A stretch of DNA of 64,000 nt from Chryseobacterium sp. JM1. Its GTDB lineage: Bacteria; Bacteroidota; Bacteroidia; Flavobacteriales; Weeksellaceae. Each line of letters begins with the position of its first letter. Within the stretch, counting starts at the first letter, position 1. Below, piece after piece: positions 35,569 to 45,400 of the stretch. The notes under the pieces are model-generated. The model worked only from the letters and a program-made list of their open reading frames with translations, searched no databases and was not told the origin of the DNA. Where the stretch lies: NCBI RefSeq assembly GCF_000737715.1, contig NZ_JPRN01000003.1:1-64000 (forward strand). The letters run 5' to 3'. Both the position numbers and the translations under genes were made by a program.

Positions 35569-35600
35569 AATCCCTCAATGGTTTGAGGGATTTTTGTTTT
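35569..35600 (+). terminator. Intrinsic terminator of the 35039 gene
   Basis: AATCCCTCAA pairs with TTGAGGGATT around a short TGGT loop and is followed by TTTGTTTTT. On the minus strand no U-run follows, so it acts on the plus strand only. Confidence 0.85.
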
Positions 35601-35652
35601 TGCAGAGTAAAACTATTAATCACATTTGACGAGTGGTTGTAATACAGTAAGA

Positions 35653-36099
35653 CTAAATGACATCCATGATCATCGTGTATTTATCAATTCCTCTACTAAA
35701 TCCGTCCGGGACAATTTCTACCGTTCTAAATCCATTCTTTTTATAAAACTCAGCGGTATGCTGAGAGGTTTCAATTTTGTAGGGGATAGAAGGGTAAGTT
35801 TTTTTCAACAAATCGATCCTGTACTGGGTAAATGCTTTTCCAATTCCTTTTCCATGGTAATCGGCGTGAACCATTCCCCAGGATAATCCTCCAAGATGAT
35901 CCCTTGTATCCAGGAAAAATCCACCACACCCTACTACCTGACCATCGATTTTTACGACGAAGTAATTCTCTTCAGTATCATCATCCAGAAAGCTTTCAAA
36001 GAGCGGCAACTCTTCGCTCGCAAAAAATTTAGGTTGATTACTCTTAAAGATTTGAATACAATCTTCTCTGAAAATTTTGGTGTAATTGATGATTTTCAT
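35653..36099 (-). CDS. GNAT N-acetyltransferase
   Basis: This 148-residue protein has the compact GNAT fold: an N-terminal helix-strand pair, FVVKIDGQVVGCGGFFLDTR, and motif A WGMVHADYHGKGIGKAFTQY with the H-G-K-G-I-G acetyl-CoA loop (about residues 80-90). Motif B follows as YKIETSQHTAEFYKKNGFRT. The substrate is unknown. It is a single gene converging on the terminator at 35569, and its start at 36099 faces an A+T-rich region. Confidence 0.85.
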   Translation of the reverse strand: MKIINYTKIFREDCIQIFKSNQPKFFASEELPLFESFLDDDTEENYFVVKIDGQVVGCGGFFLDTRDHLGGLSWGMVHADYHGKGIGKAFTQYRIDLLKKTYPSIPYKIETSQHTAEFYKKNGFRTVEIVPDGFSRGIDKYTMIMDVI

Positions 36100-36348
36100 A
36101 AATAGGTGTTGGGTAGTACCAAGATACAGGAAATTTTGGAATTGTGGTTTTGGTATGGTGTATTAGATTTGGGATGTTGGAAATGTTTCTTCAGATATTG
36201 TTTTCTATGGCTAAATTGAAATACAATCTCTAAAGTTATAGGATTTTGAAGAACGATACTTTTTATGATTAATTTATAAGTCTTAGAAAATTGTGAGACT
36301 TTGGATAAATAGAAAAGTTAGCTTTATTTCTTAGAGGAAAATAAAAAG
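36100..36348. other. A+T-rich gap, start of the A+T-rich patch
   Basis: No ORF, hairpin or repeat was recognised here. From this point to about 38230 the sequence is noticeably richer in A and T than the flanking genes. Confidence 0.4.
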
Positions 36349-36378
36349 TTTGTGAAGCAAATTAAATTATTATCTTAC
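36349..36378 (+). promoter_or_regulatory. Possible promoter of the 36393 gene
   Basis: TTTG at 36349-36352 and TATCTTAC at 36371-36378 are separated by 18 bases, close to the Bacteroidota TTG-N19-TAnnTTTG pattern but with two mismatches in the -7 box. The start codon is only 15 bases downstream. Confidence 0.4.
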
Positions 36379-36392
36379 GCAAAAATTTATTT

Positions 36393-36653
36393 ATGACAAG
36401 TGTACACATATATTCAGATACAAGTGATAGAGCAGTATTTAATTATGAATTTGAAGACTATTTCACTTCACAAGAAGGGGAAGAATTTAATTTTGATGAA
36501 AATTACTATAGTCGATTGCCTGAAAGATATAAGAGAAATTTTGATAAACATAATTTGAAGATTGGAAAATACTTAGTTCATGATGCTTACGAAGATGATA
36601 GTGTATCTCTAGGTAAAATATCATATATATTTATTAAACCTGTAAAAGAATAA
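36393..36653 (+). CDS. Small acidic protein of unknown function
   Basis: This 86-residue protein is rich in acidic and aromatic residues (YEFEDYFTSQEGEEFNFDEN, DAYEDDSVSLGKISYIFIK). It has no signal peptide or membrane segment and no recognised family. It lies in an A+T-rich patch with the 134-residue gene downstream (78 bases apart) and a convergent PIN-like gene. A possible promoter lies just upstream. The acidic, surface-mimicking composition recalls small inhibitors, but that is speculation. Confidence 0.5.
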   Translation: MTSVHIYSDTSDRAVFNYEFEDYFTSQEGEEFNFDENYYSRLPERYKRNFDKHNLKIGKYLVHDAYEDDSVSLGKISYIFIKPVKE

Positions 36654-36731
36654 AACCTAAATTTTCATTTTGTAATTAAAAATATTTTATCTATATTATA
36701 GTCACAAGCTCAAATGCTTACATAAAAAAAT

Positions 36732-37136
36732 ATGAATATAAAATTTGGAAATTTCGTTGTAGATAAAGATGGAATTTTAGTAAATGGAAATTACAGAATG
36801 GATGCTTCCAGACTCTGGGAAACAAGAGAATTTAAAGGGGTTCTTTTATGGGATTGGCTAATCCATCTAACGGAAAAAACATGGGTAACATCCGAGACAG
36901 TAGGAAACCTAAATACTGCATTTTTTCTTGCGCAGGATTTATTTAAGAATCAAAAGCCCGTCCATGCAAGTGAGGCTTCGATAGCACAAACTTTATATGT
37001 TCAAAAGCAGATGTTGGAAAACGATGAAGAGCAGGAGCGTAAAAGGGCTTCGAAAAATAAAGGAAAAGAAACAATTTTAAAAGATTTTGATATAAATGAT
37101 GATGATTTTGAGTATAAAGAAATCGAATTATTATAA
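36732..37136 (+). CDS. Hypothetical protein in the A+T-rich patch
   Basis: This 134-residue cytosolic protein contains MDASRLWETREFKGVLLWDW, HLTEKTWVTSETVGNLNTAF and a highly charged C-terminal third (EEQERKRASKNKGKE, then an acidic end). No family is recognised. A strong terminator follows three bases after its stop. It and the preceding small gene share low G+C and strand and may form an operon. Confidence 0.55.
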   Translation: MNIKFGNFVVDKDGILVNGNYRMDASRLWETREFKGVLLWDWLIHLTEKTWVTSETVGNLNTAFFLAQDLFKNQKPVHASEASIAQTLYVQKQMLENDEEQERKRASKNKGKETILKDFDINDDDFEYKEIELL

Positions 37137-37138
37137 CT

Positions 37139-37166
37139 AAATCCCCTCATTAGAGAGGGGATTTTA
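37139..37166 (+). terminator. Intrinsic terminator of the 36732 gene
   Basis: AATCCCCTC (37140-37148) pairs with GAGGGGATT (37155-37163) around a 6-base loop, followed by TTAACAG. It lies directly after the stop codon. Confidence 0.82.
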
Positions 37167-37195
37167 ACAGATAGATTCTCTCACCGATCACCTCA

Positions 37196-37222
37196 CCGCT
37201 TATGTCCAAGAATTATAATCGG
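37196..37222. repeat. Dispersed repeat, CCGCTTRTGTCCAAG family, copy 1
   Basis: CCGCTTATGTCCAAGAATTATAATCGG differs at a few positions from CCGCTTGTGTCCAAGGACTATCATACGG at 38304-38331, and a more diverged relative lies at 38964-39003. The two closest copies flank the PIN-like gene. Confidence 0.55.
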
Positions 37223-37257
37223 ATAGGAAGACAGAGTTTTGCACTAGCTTGAGGTTA

Positions 37258-38211
37258 CTAAAAGTCTCTTATTTTATCAATTTCGTTTGATTTTATTACT
37301 AAGGTGTTAATGTTCAATTTTTCGAATGTTTTTTCCGCCTTATACTTGCATCTCTCATCATTTGTTATAAAGACATCACAGTGTGAAGCATAAAAAGTGT
37401 GTAATCCATCATCAAACATATTGTTAAAATTGGCGTCGGTTTTATATCCTTGTAAATCAAATTGGTAAAATATTTCAATTACCTTATAATAAGATTCATT
37501 GTCATTTTTTTTAATTTCAAATTTAGGCTTATAAGCATCAGCGATTGAAAAAAAATCCAATTTTAAGTGATTCGGAACTTCATCATTTTTTCTTATATAA
37601 TTTACAACATCTTTATTGCCTTTTAGTGAGGAAATATTTTTTGATAATTGAGCTTTAAAAGATTTATAAAAGCTATAGTCTGATTTGAGTTTAATTTGAA
37701 AACTATATAAGTCTGAAAATAAGCTATATAATGTGCTTTTTTGGATAGTTGTTGGAAACATCAATTGAGCAAATTTATCTTTTTTAATTTGTGAGATCCA
37801 TTCATATGGAAGTGGAACTTTTTTTGTTAAATGGATTGGGCTTTTTTCACCTAAGTCAAAATCAAACAATTCATCTAAAGTTTCATCGAATATATCTACT
37901 TCATCTTTTTTTGAATTGAAGAATTCATAGATATCTCTTTTGTGCCACCAAACCTTCTTTTCTCCCCAATATTGACAAATGCATAAATCTTTTGTTAATC
38001 TCTGTATATTTTTAAGATGTCCCTCAATATAATTGGGGTTTTTCTTCCAACCTCTCAATAGATCATTTAAATGTGCATTTGAATAAGGCAACTCAATATT
38101 TTTATTAGAAATTAAATCTAATAATTGTAGATATTCATATTTCTCGTTTTCTTCAAGAAAATCAATTTTTTCTATTCTGTCAAAAATATTTAAATCAAGA
38201 TAGATTATCAT
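37258..38211 (-). CDS. Possible PIN-domain-like protein
   Basis: This 317-residue protein opens with IIYLDLNIFDRI, where Asp6 and Asn8 match the first acidic position of PIN nucleases (usually D-x-N). The C-terminal part has DDGLHTFYASHCDVFITNDE (about 266-285), matching the PIN pattern of an acidic residue, a helix with D/H, then the strand VFITND that carries further metal ligands. In between is a long helical insert (about 40-230) that typical 130-residue PIN toxins lack. PIN domains cut RNA. No antitoxin-like gene is adjacent. The gene is A+T-rich and flanked by copies of a dispersed repeat. The assignment rests on motif reading only. Confidence 0.5.
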   Translation of the reverse strand: MIIYLDLNIFDRIEKIDFLEENEKYEYLQLLDLISNKNIELPYSNAHLNDLLRGWKKNPNYIEGHLKNIQRLTKDLCICQYWGEKKVWWHKRDIYEFFNSKKDEVDIFDETLDELFDFDLGEKSPIHLTKKVPLPYEWISQIKKDKFAQLMFPTTIQKSTLYSLFSDLYSFQIKLKSDYSFYKSFKAQLSKNISSLKGNKDVVNYIRKNDEVPNHLKLDFFSIADAYKPKFEIKKNDNESYYKVIEIFYQFDLQGYKTDANFNNMFDDGLHTFYASHCDVFITNDERCKYKAEKTFEKLNINTLVIKSNEIDKIRDF

Positions 38212-38303
38212 GGAATTTTATTATAACTCAAATATACTAAACAAGATATTACATATGCTAAGGTTTTCCATAAAGCAAAAAGCCCTCAGCTGGCTCAAGC
38301 GTC

Positions 38304-38331
38304 CCGCTTGTGTCCAAGGACTATCATACGG
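38304..38331. repeat. Dispersed repeat, CCGCTTRTGTCCAAG family, copy 2
   Basis: This copy contains CAAGCGTCCCGCTTG, a 5-bp hairpin, followed by TGTCCAAGGACTATCAT. Related sequences lie at 37196-37222 and, more diverged, at 38964-39003. It sits in the 208-base gap between the PIN-like gene and the 38420 lipoprotein gene. Confidence 0.55.
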
Positions 38332-38368
38332 TATGAGCCAAAGGCTCACATCAGTGTTTGAGAGATAA

Positions 38369-38397
38369 CAAAAAATCCCAACTCTCGTCAGGATTTA
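38369..38397 (-). terminator. Intrinsic terminator of the 38420 lipoprotein gene
   Basis: On the minus strand AAATCC-TG-AC and GT-TG-GGATTT form a 10-bp stem with two G-T pairs around GAGA, followed by TTTTG. It lies about 23 bases after the gene's stop. Confidence 0.65.
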
Positions 38398-38419
38398 TTA
38401 TATATATTGTTTTTGAAAT

Positions 38420-38893
38420 CTATTTAAGAAGTGACCATATTAAAACCCCAATTCCCGCATAAGCAGTCACCGTAATAATATCAGCGATGGGCTGTGAAAA
38501 GCGCTTTTCCGCAATTTTCTCACTATTGATCTGGTTCTTATGGAATTTCAGAATTTTCTTAGGATTGCTAATCGGGTGGGCCACCAGACTGTCGCTTTCC
38601 CACTTGTCAACGATTATTTTATAGCTCTTGCCATCAACGTCAATTTTAAATTTTTTATTAGGAGCAAGTTTCTCCTGAACATTGATTGGAACAGGTGCTG
38701 GTTGTGAACTCTGGCTTTGGGATTCCGCTATCGAACTTTTCATTTGCTCAGAAGAAGCATTATTAGAAAGAGCTGCATTCCTTTTAGAGTCCTGCTTATT
38801 ATCGGTCGCCGGATCCGCTGGTTTTTTAACCTGGTACGTATAGCAGCTGCTAAGACAAAATGATATGATGATGAGATAAAAATTCTTTCGCAT
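38420..38893 (-). CDS. Short lipoprotein with C-terminal membrane segment
   Basis: This 157-residue protein has a lipoprotein signal (IIISFCLSSC, Cys17). A Ser/Gln/Asn-rich linker (about 25-70) follows, then a small beta domain (KKFKIDVDGKSYKIIVDKWE, SLVAHPISNPKKILKFHKNQ) and a C-terminal hydrophobic segment (about 137-156, DIITVTAYAGIGVLIWSLL). The domain is an SH3-like barrel by eye and is not named. It is a single gene with its own terminator. Confidence 0.6.
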   Translation of the reverse strand: MRKNFYLIIISFCLSSCYTYQVKKPADPATDNKQDSKRNAALSNNASSEQMKSSIAESQSQSSQPAPVPINVQEKLAPNKKFKIDVDGKSYKIIVDKWESDSLVAHPISNPKKILKFHKNQINSEKIAEKRFSQPIADIITVTAYAGIGVLIWSLLK

Positions 38894-38957
38894 GGACCAA
38901 ATTTAAGAATTAAACGGAATATTTGGCATTTTCTTTTGTAAGATCCTGTTAAAAAAA

Positions 38958-39141
38958 TCCCTCCACTAGCACAAGCATCGTTGTTTTTGCCCAGAAACAT
39001 AATCTGAGAGGGAATGAAATCATCAATCCTTAATTAGTTCAATGAAGCGAATATCTTATCCGTCCGCTTAATCAGCGATGAAATCGCTCCCTTTACTCCC
39101 CTTACAATCATAAGAGTTATAATAGATCTTTGCGTGGTAAA
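38958..39141. repeat. Structured dispersed repeats: diverged CCGCTT-family copy and copy B of the hairpin repeat
   Basis: CTAGCACAAGCATCGTTG...CCCAGAAACATAAT at 38964-39003 is a diverged member of the family at 37196 and 38304. From about 39050 (TGAAGC) through TCCGCTTAATC, AGCGAT-GAA-ATCGCT (39074-39088) and CTTTGCGT (near 39129), the sequence aligns with copy A at 33978-34071. The hairpin stem differs but stays paired. Confidence 0.65.
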
Positions 39142-39280
39142 TCTCCCACAAATCCCACAGAATACACAGATTAATAAAACGCAAACATCTGCCGCATCTG
39201 TGTAATCTGCGGGAGATTACTTTAACAATAAACTATTTATTTTCCCACAGATTTAACAGATTACACAGATTTCTTCACAT
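39142..39280. repeat. Inverted and direct CCCACAGA/ACACAGAT repeats
   Basis: AATCTCCCACAAATCCCACAG...ACACAGAT near 39139-39171 faces ATCTGTGTAATCTGCGGGAGATT at 39196-39218 as an imperfect long inverted repeat. A direct relative, CCCACAGATTTAACAGATT, with ACACAGATT follows, lies at 39244-39272. Similar sequences are widespread in Bacteroidota intergenic DNA. The rest of the gap to 39495 holds only the terminator. Confidence 0.6.
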
Positions 39281-39432
39281 AGTATGATAATAGTGTTATT
39301 TGTGAAATTATTTGTGAAATTCGTGTTTAAAAGCGTTTCATCTTTAAAATTTTTACTTCGAATAAAATAACATAACTACAAACAAAATAAGCATTCTATA
39401 CTCTTTTACTCAATATTAAATCAGCAAATAAA

Positions 39433-39462
39433 AACCAAAACCCTCACAATAGCAAGGGTTTT
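39433..39462 (-). terminator. Intrinsic terminator of the giant-protein operon
   Basis: AAAACCCT (39437-39444) pairs with AGGGTTTT (39455-39462). On the minus strand the stem is followed by GGTTTTTATT. It lies about 34 bases after the stop of the 3631-residue gene and closes the five-gene operon. Confidence 0.8.
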
Positions 39463-39495
39463 TGGTATACTTCATATGTTGAAATTAAAGCTTTG

Positions 39496-42400
39496 TTAAG
39501 CATTCATATCTGTAATATTCTTATAATAGAGGATAACGTCTTTAAGTTCTATCAGCGGCAGCTTGCTTTCGCTGAGCGATGAGAAAACGGCTATATCGAT
39601 CTGCAACCAGGCCCCGTTGTTGACAGGCTGATGCTGACTATACCATGTTTTAAGCGTATTGGCCAGACGGCACACAAACGGGTCGGAGTCGCTGAAGGAT
39701 GGCTGACATCCTACGGCAGGAATCTCATAATCCGTTGGGATCTCGAAAGTGAACGGTGCTGCAAGCAACACAGGCAGTTCTATCGCAGGGAGCAGATCTC
39801 CTGATGAGGCCAGCAGAGGATAATTCCATGATACGCTGAGTTTCACCAATTGCTCTGCCAGTTCATCGTACGTAAATAATGTACTGAAGAAGTTGGCCAA
39901 TTGCTGGGCAAGCGGTAGGTTCAGTCCTGTATCATTATTAATCCTTGCAATATCAAACGTATCGTCGCTGCTAAGCAGTGGGATCAGCTTATTGGAGAAC
40001 CTTACCAGCGGGGTGCGGTAAATAAAGTCGTTCACTGTAGGATTATAAGGCACGAGGTCCTCGTTACGTATAATAGACAGACCTGCCCAGGCATACTGAA
40101 ACTGTAAAACATTCAGTGCATCTACATTGACATTACGCGATGGTATGTTGAAGGATTCTTCCCATGACAGATAAGTTTTATCTGCGGCCTGATACCAATA
40201 CGCATTAGGAATAGGCACGCCTTTCTTATCGGTGGCATTCACTTTTGTATAGTTGTCAATCGTTACGTAAGGGGTTTGCGGCAGTTCTGCTTCCAGTACA
40301 GCTTTAGTACCACGATATAACAACAGATCACTGGCAGACATATCCACAGAAGGTACAATGGTCACCAGCAGGCGGTTGTCGAAATCAGTATCATCTGTCT
40401 GACGGATGATGAAATCGTAGGCTCGGGCAGTACCATTGCTGTTAGGGTTACCGAAAAGCAGACTGTTGAATTCGCTCCAGGCAATAGCAAGGTTATTGGA
40501 TAAAGTAACCATGGTTTGTAATGCATAATAAGCATTAGCCAGATTAGTATCACTGCTGTCTGATTGAGCATTAATCAGTTTCAGATAACGGTTGAAATCG
40601 TCCAGTACCTGCGGCCATACGGTGACGAACTGTGCCAGGTCACTGAAGAGGTCGCGGGAAGGTGCTCCGAACATTTTTGCGGAAGGATTCGGAATCATAT
40701 TGAACTCAATATCAGAGAATATTTTGTCCTGCGCAGCCTGATCTTCGGTATACGAATACGTAAAGTCCCATTCGGATGCTTTGGCCAGACGTGTTTTGGT
40801 CGTGTCACCTTCTACAGATACGCTTTTGCCTGTTTGTGTGGTCAATGTAGGCGGTGTAGGATAGTTACGTAATACTACAGGAATATCTACATTGCCTAAA
40901 CTTTGCTGTAGAGATGAGGCAACAGACGCTGCTTTAAGCGTATTGCTGTTACTGCTAACATCAGCAGGAATAATAAAGGTAAGCCAGTTAGAGCCCTGAT
41001 AGCCGTTGATCCCTGCCACATCCCTGATGTCGCATTCCACATGGGTCACTACATAGGTCATATCCAGATCTACGCTGGTAAATTCCTTCGCATTTTTAGT
41101 CGTAAAGCTGAAAGTAAGGAAGGAATCCGTATCGGTGGCATCCTTTTCATTCAGCTGGATTTTGGAGGTGGAGATGCTGTATTCTTTTGCTTCACCATCT
41201 GTTTTGTTACCGATCACCGGGGTACCATACAGGCGTGGCGGTGTTTGATAACTGCCGGATGCCACAAAGTCTGATTCAGCTGTTACTTCAAATTGTACCA
41301 GAGCATTGACAGTGTAGGCATTACCAAGCTGGTTGAGCAATTGCTGTTCAAATTTATCTTTCGCATTGCCAAGGCTGGTATGATCACCCGATGCAGTTGA
41401 AACATAAGGCGCTGTTAGCACAGGCTCCACTTCTGAAGCAATGGCTCCGGCCAGTTTAGTTTTAGCATTGGTGATCGCCTGCAGGTAAGTCGTGGCATCA
41501 ATGCCCTGCGCATCCAGCCATGTTATTTCTTCATTTGATTTCAACTGATCCACAAGGAAAGCTGGTATAGCATAATCAGCGCTCAGGAACACATCAATGG
41601 CATTGAGGGATTGTGAGCCCCAGTTATCCATATCTATCCCTGTAAACGTCTGCACTTCACCTTTGCTGCAATCCAGACCCTGGCCTGTCAGATAATCACA
41701 TATTGGTACACCAGCTTTGGAAACAAGGCTTGTGGCCAATGGCTTAGGAGCATAGAATACGGCATTCAGCAAACTGTACGTATAGATGTTGATTCTGTAC
41801 TGATTAAACTGTTCAGCTGTCAATTGTTGCTGCAAAGCAGTGTCAAACAGATCTCTGCTGTCATACAGAGTATCAACCAACGTATTGATCGCAGTGGTCA
41901 CATCGCCCGGTACGCCGTCTGCTGTCAGCTGGGTAATAGAGTCAGCCGTCAGCTGATAAGTACCTGCCTGGTTGACCTGCCAGTAAATACCCTGACCGGA
42001 TCTTAAGCCCATGCGGACTACAAACACAGCCTGGTTATTGGCACCGCCTGCTGTTGCAGCATTCGTACCGATGGCAATCTTCAGTTCGTAATTACCAACA
42101 CTTAAGAAGGCGGCTTCAAACAGGGCAGCAAACTCATTCAGACTGTACTGCGGATCAGTGCCGTCCTGTGCTGTTGTAGACATCGTTTTCGGTTTCACCT
42201 GCGTAAGAGCCTGGGTGACCAAAGTACTGTCTTTAAAGTCCGTGTTCACATAATTCAGGTCTCGGTAAAAATCAAGATTCACAGTGAGCTGCAAGATGGA
42301 ATGGGTATCGATATCTGCTGCATTAACCGGGCTGGTGAGCGGGTTCATAGCCGGAGCTGTGCCCTGATTCCCCTGGCTGCGTGCTGATAAATAGGTATAA

Positions 42401-45400
42401 ATATCTTTTACAAATTGTAATAACTGGTTAAACTGGTCTCCGGACAGATTGGTGGCTTTACCAGGAGTAAGCGATGTACTGAGGGTCGCAGTCAAAGTAT
42501 TCTTACCATCTACCGGATTGAGTTGGGTCAGTTGATAATATGCATTCGTGTAGGTCAGTAAATCATTGGCGGCATTCTGTTTCCAGTCTTGCTGCTGGTC
42601 TGCCGGTACATCCGGAAGCTCGTTATAGCGTTGCGTATTGAAGTTGAATTCCAGCTTCAGTTCCGGTTCATTATTGGTACCGAGGTCAAACAAATAACTC
42701 AGTTCCACACTTGGCCATTTACTAAGCCCTTTCAACTCATCCACATAACCTGTCTGGATAGGAGGATTATTGATTGGTGTGGCAGGATCCAGCTGCGGAT
42801 CACTGAACGGAGTAACCGTTTGATTACCATAATAATCTACCCAGTCAAAATGCACCTGCACCGGATGACCGATACCACGGTAAGGGTTTCCATCTTCCTG
42901 CGGATAGCCGGCCGGATAGCTCATAAAAGCATTTGGCTTAGCGAACTTGGCAATAGGCACCACCTGGTTGTAATACCATATCAGATCGTCGTCACTGTTG
43001 ATGTTGTCTGTTTTACCCAGTACATCGTCCTGTGTCTGTGGCTTGGCAGGTCCTGCAGGTAAGCCTACAATACTTTCCGTAAACCAACTGTTCTCCACCA
43101 CCTGATAACTCAGAAGGTTGTACATATTGTTGAGGTATACTTCGGCATAATCAGGATCCGTTACTTTAGGTTGTTTATCCGGATCAGGATTAGGATTCGT
43201 GCGGTTCAGGTCAAATCCGGCAGTACCTTGCTGTACAGCAGTTACCTTATGCAGGATTTGATCGTTGATGTTAAGCGTGGTAGGATTCACAAAGATGTTC
43301 ACGACATCCCTTGCAGCCCAGGCCATAGCAGCCATGTCTATAAAGTAATAGGCAGTAATGGTTTCGAAGGTTGCACCTGCTTTACCGCCGATGGTATATT
43401 GTACCTGAGGTAACAATATGAGTTGCCAAAGCGGAAGGTTGTTCCAGTCGCTGATACCCGGATTGAGCTGTTGAATAGCCGTTGCATCTACTTCATAATA
43501 GGCCGCAATAGAGCTCAATGAGTTGCCGGGACCGTTTGTTCCTACTTCGGCTACCAATCCGTTAAAAGTGATAACAGGTACAGGATATTGTGCAGGGTTT
43601 GTTGCATCTGCTTTAGTATTGAGGGTTACTTTTTTATTCAGCTCTACCAGTTCGGCAGGCAGTATATTGAAGCGGGCCGTAATGCTATCGATCGTATCAT
43701 CAGGAGTGTTAACATGGTATGACAATCCTTTCTGCATTTCACTTTGTGCATAGACCACGCAGGAGTTCGCATCGATCTTATCGCCTGTTACGGCGCAGGT
43801 CATATAATCAGTTGGTTTGTTGTTGTACTGGCTGCTGTAAGTGACCAGGAGACGTACATTAGCTGTATCCCCTTTACCGAATACACTGGAAGGGAAACCT
43901 GTGTTGCCCTCAGTTTCGTTATACATCAGGTAATAACCTCCTGAACGGGTAATGCTGCACTCCCAAAGCAGACGGATGAAATCGTAGATACTGTTCAGTA
44001 CACCTGTAGTAGGCGCTGCGTCAGCTTCCTCTCTTGCTGCCATTTTCAGAGCAGAGGTATCCGGATTGGTTTCGGTTGAGAGATTGGCCTGTACAATAAA
44101 TGTTTTCATATGCTCCATGCCGACAGATAACAATCCGTCTGAGCCTTCATACAGCCATTGTATATCAACGATCTTATCCGTGTTATTGTTGGCTGATTTT
44201 GGATCTAATGCCAGCAACAGTCTTTGCAGAATAGTTGCATCAGCCTCACTTGCCCCCAGAAGTTCATAGCTGTAAGCATTTACCGAAGCGGTAGAATCAG
44301 TATCCAGAAGTTTAAGCTCTATATCTACCATCGTACTCCATCCGTAGTAAGAAGATGGCCAGTAATCCATCACCCCTTTGGCGGCATCGTACTGTCCTAT
44401 CTGAACACTGAACGCTGAGCCTTGTTCTTTAGGCAGTGCCAGCTGGTTGAGCAGACCGGAAGGGAACTGCCAGATCAGTGGCGATACATTGCTTTGGTCT
44501 CCCGGAGATCCGTAAGGTAAATTCAACGCTCCGGATGTCTGCCATTTCGTAGTAGTCTGGAAGGTATACTGTACCGCCTGCAGATTGAAAGGCTGCATAG
44601 GCGCAAGTTCCAGTACATCCGGCTGTACACCCGTTTCCTGTGCATAGGTAAGCAGGGTGCTGATCTGGTTAAGATCTTCAGAGGTTAAGGTGATATCGAG
44701 GGTATTGCCACCTTCTTCCTTCATTGTTTTTCCGTTGAACTGGAGCCAGCTTAATGAATTGTTGATCAGCTGTATCGAGAAGTCTGCAGGTATCGTAGCA
44801 GGCAGGGCAAATTCCTGGCCAGTCAATGAATACAGGGCACAATTGGAACCGGTACAAGGTGAGCCAGCTGAAAGGGTAAGTCCCGGAAGAGTGGTAGGCA
44901 GGCGCATGCCATGTAATTGATAGCGCGATACCATACCAGACAGCTGTCCGTAAGAATTATTATCGGTAAAGTATTCCAGAATACTGCCTACGGTAAGGTA
45001 TTGCAGACCCGGAATATTGGCGTTGGTATATCCTTCGCCGTCATAGAATAATTTGTCCTGCTGCTGGTTGGCATAATTGGTAGCCAGCAGGGCTGCCGTA
45101 GTATTATATTGTTGTGCTAATGTATCCAGCGTATCGGCCTCAGCTGCATCGCCGAAGGAAACGGTCGTATGGATAAACGGTTGCACTAATACCTGACCCA
45201 GCGGCTGGACTTGCAGGGCCTGTACCTGTAGATTACCCGCAAGGTCCTGAGGGGTAACCGTAGCATTTGCTAATATGGAAATAGCAGCGGCCATGCTGGT
45301 CAGCGTATCACCCGGTACAATAGTATATGGAATGGTATTGTATTCAAAGCTGTTACCTGCAATGAATAATCCTGGGGTTATCTGGTTTTGCATCAGTAAA

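Noticed and set aside
39142..39280. Short direct repeats considered as a CRISPR remnant
   Set aside because: Units are unequal, partly inverted and not separated by spacers of constant length; no cas gene nearby.
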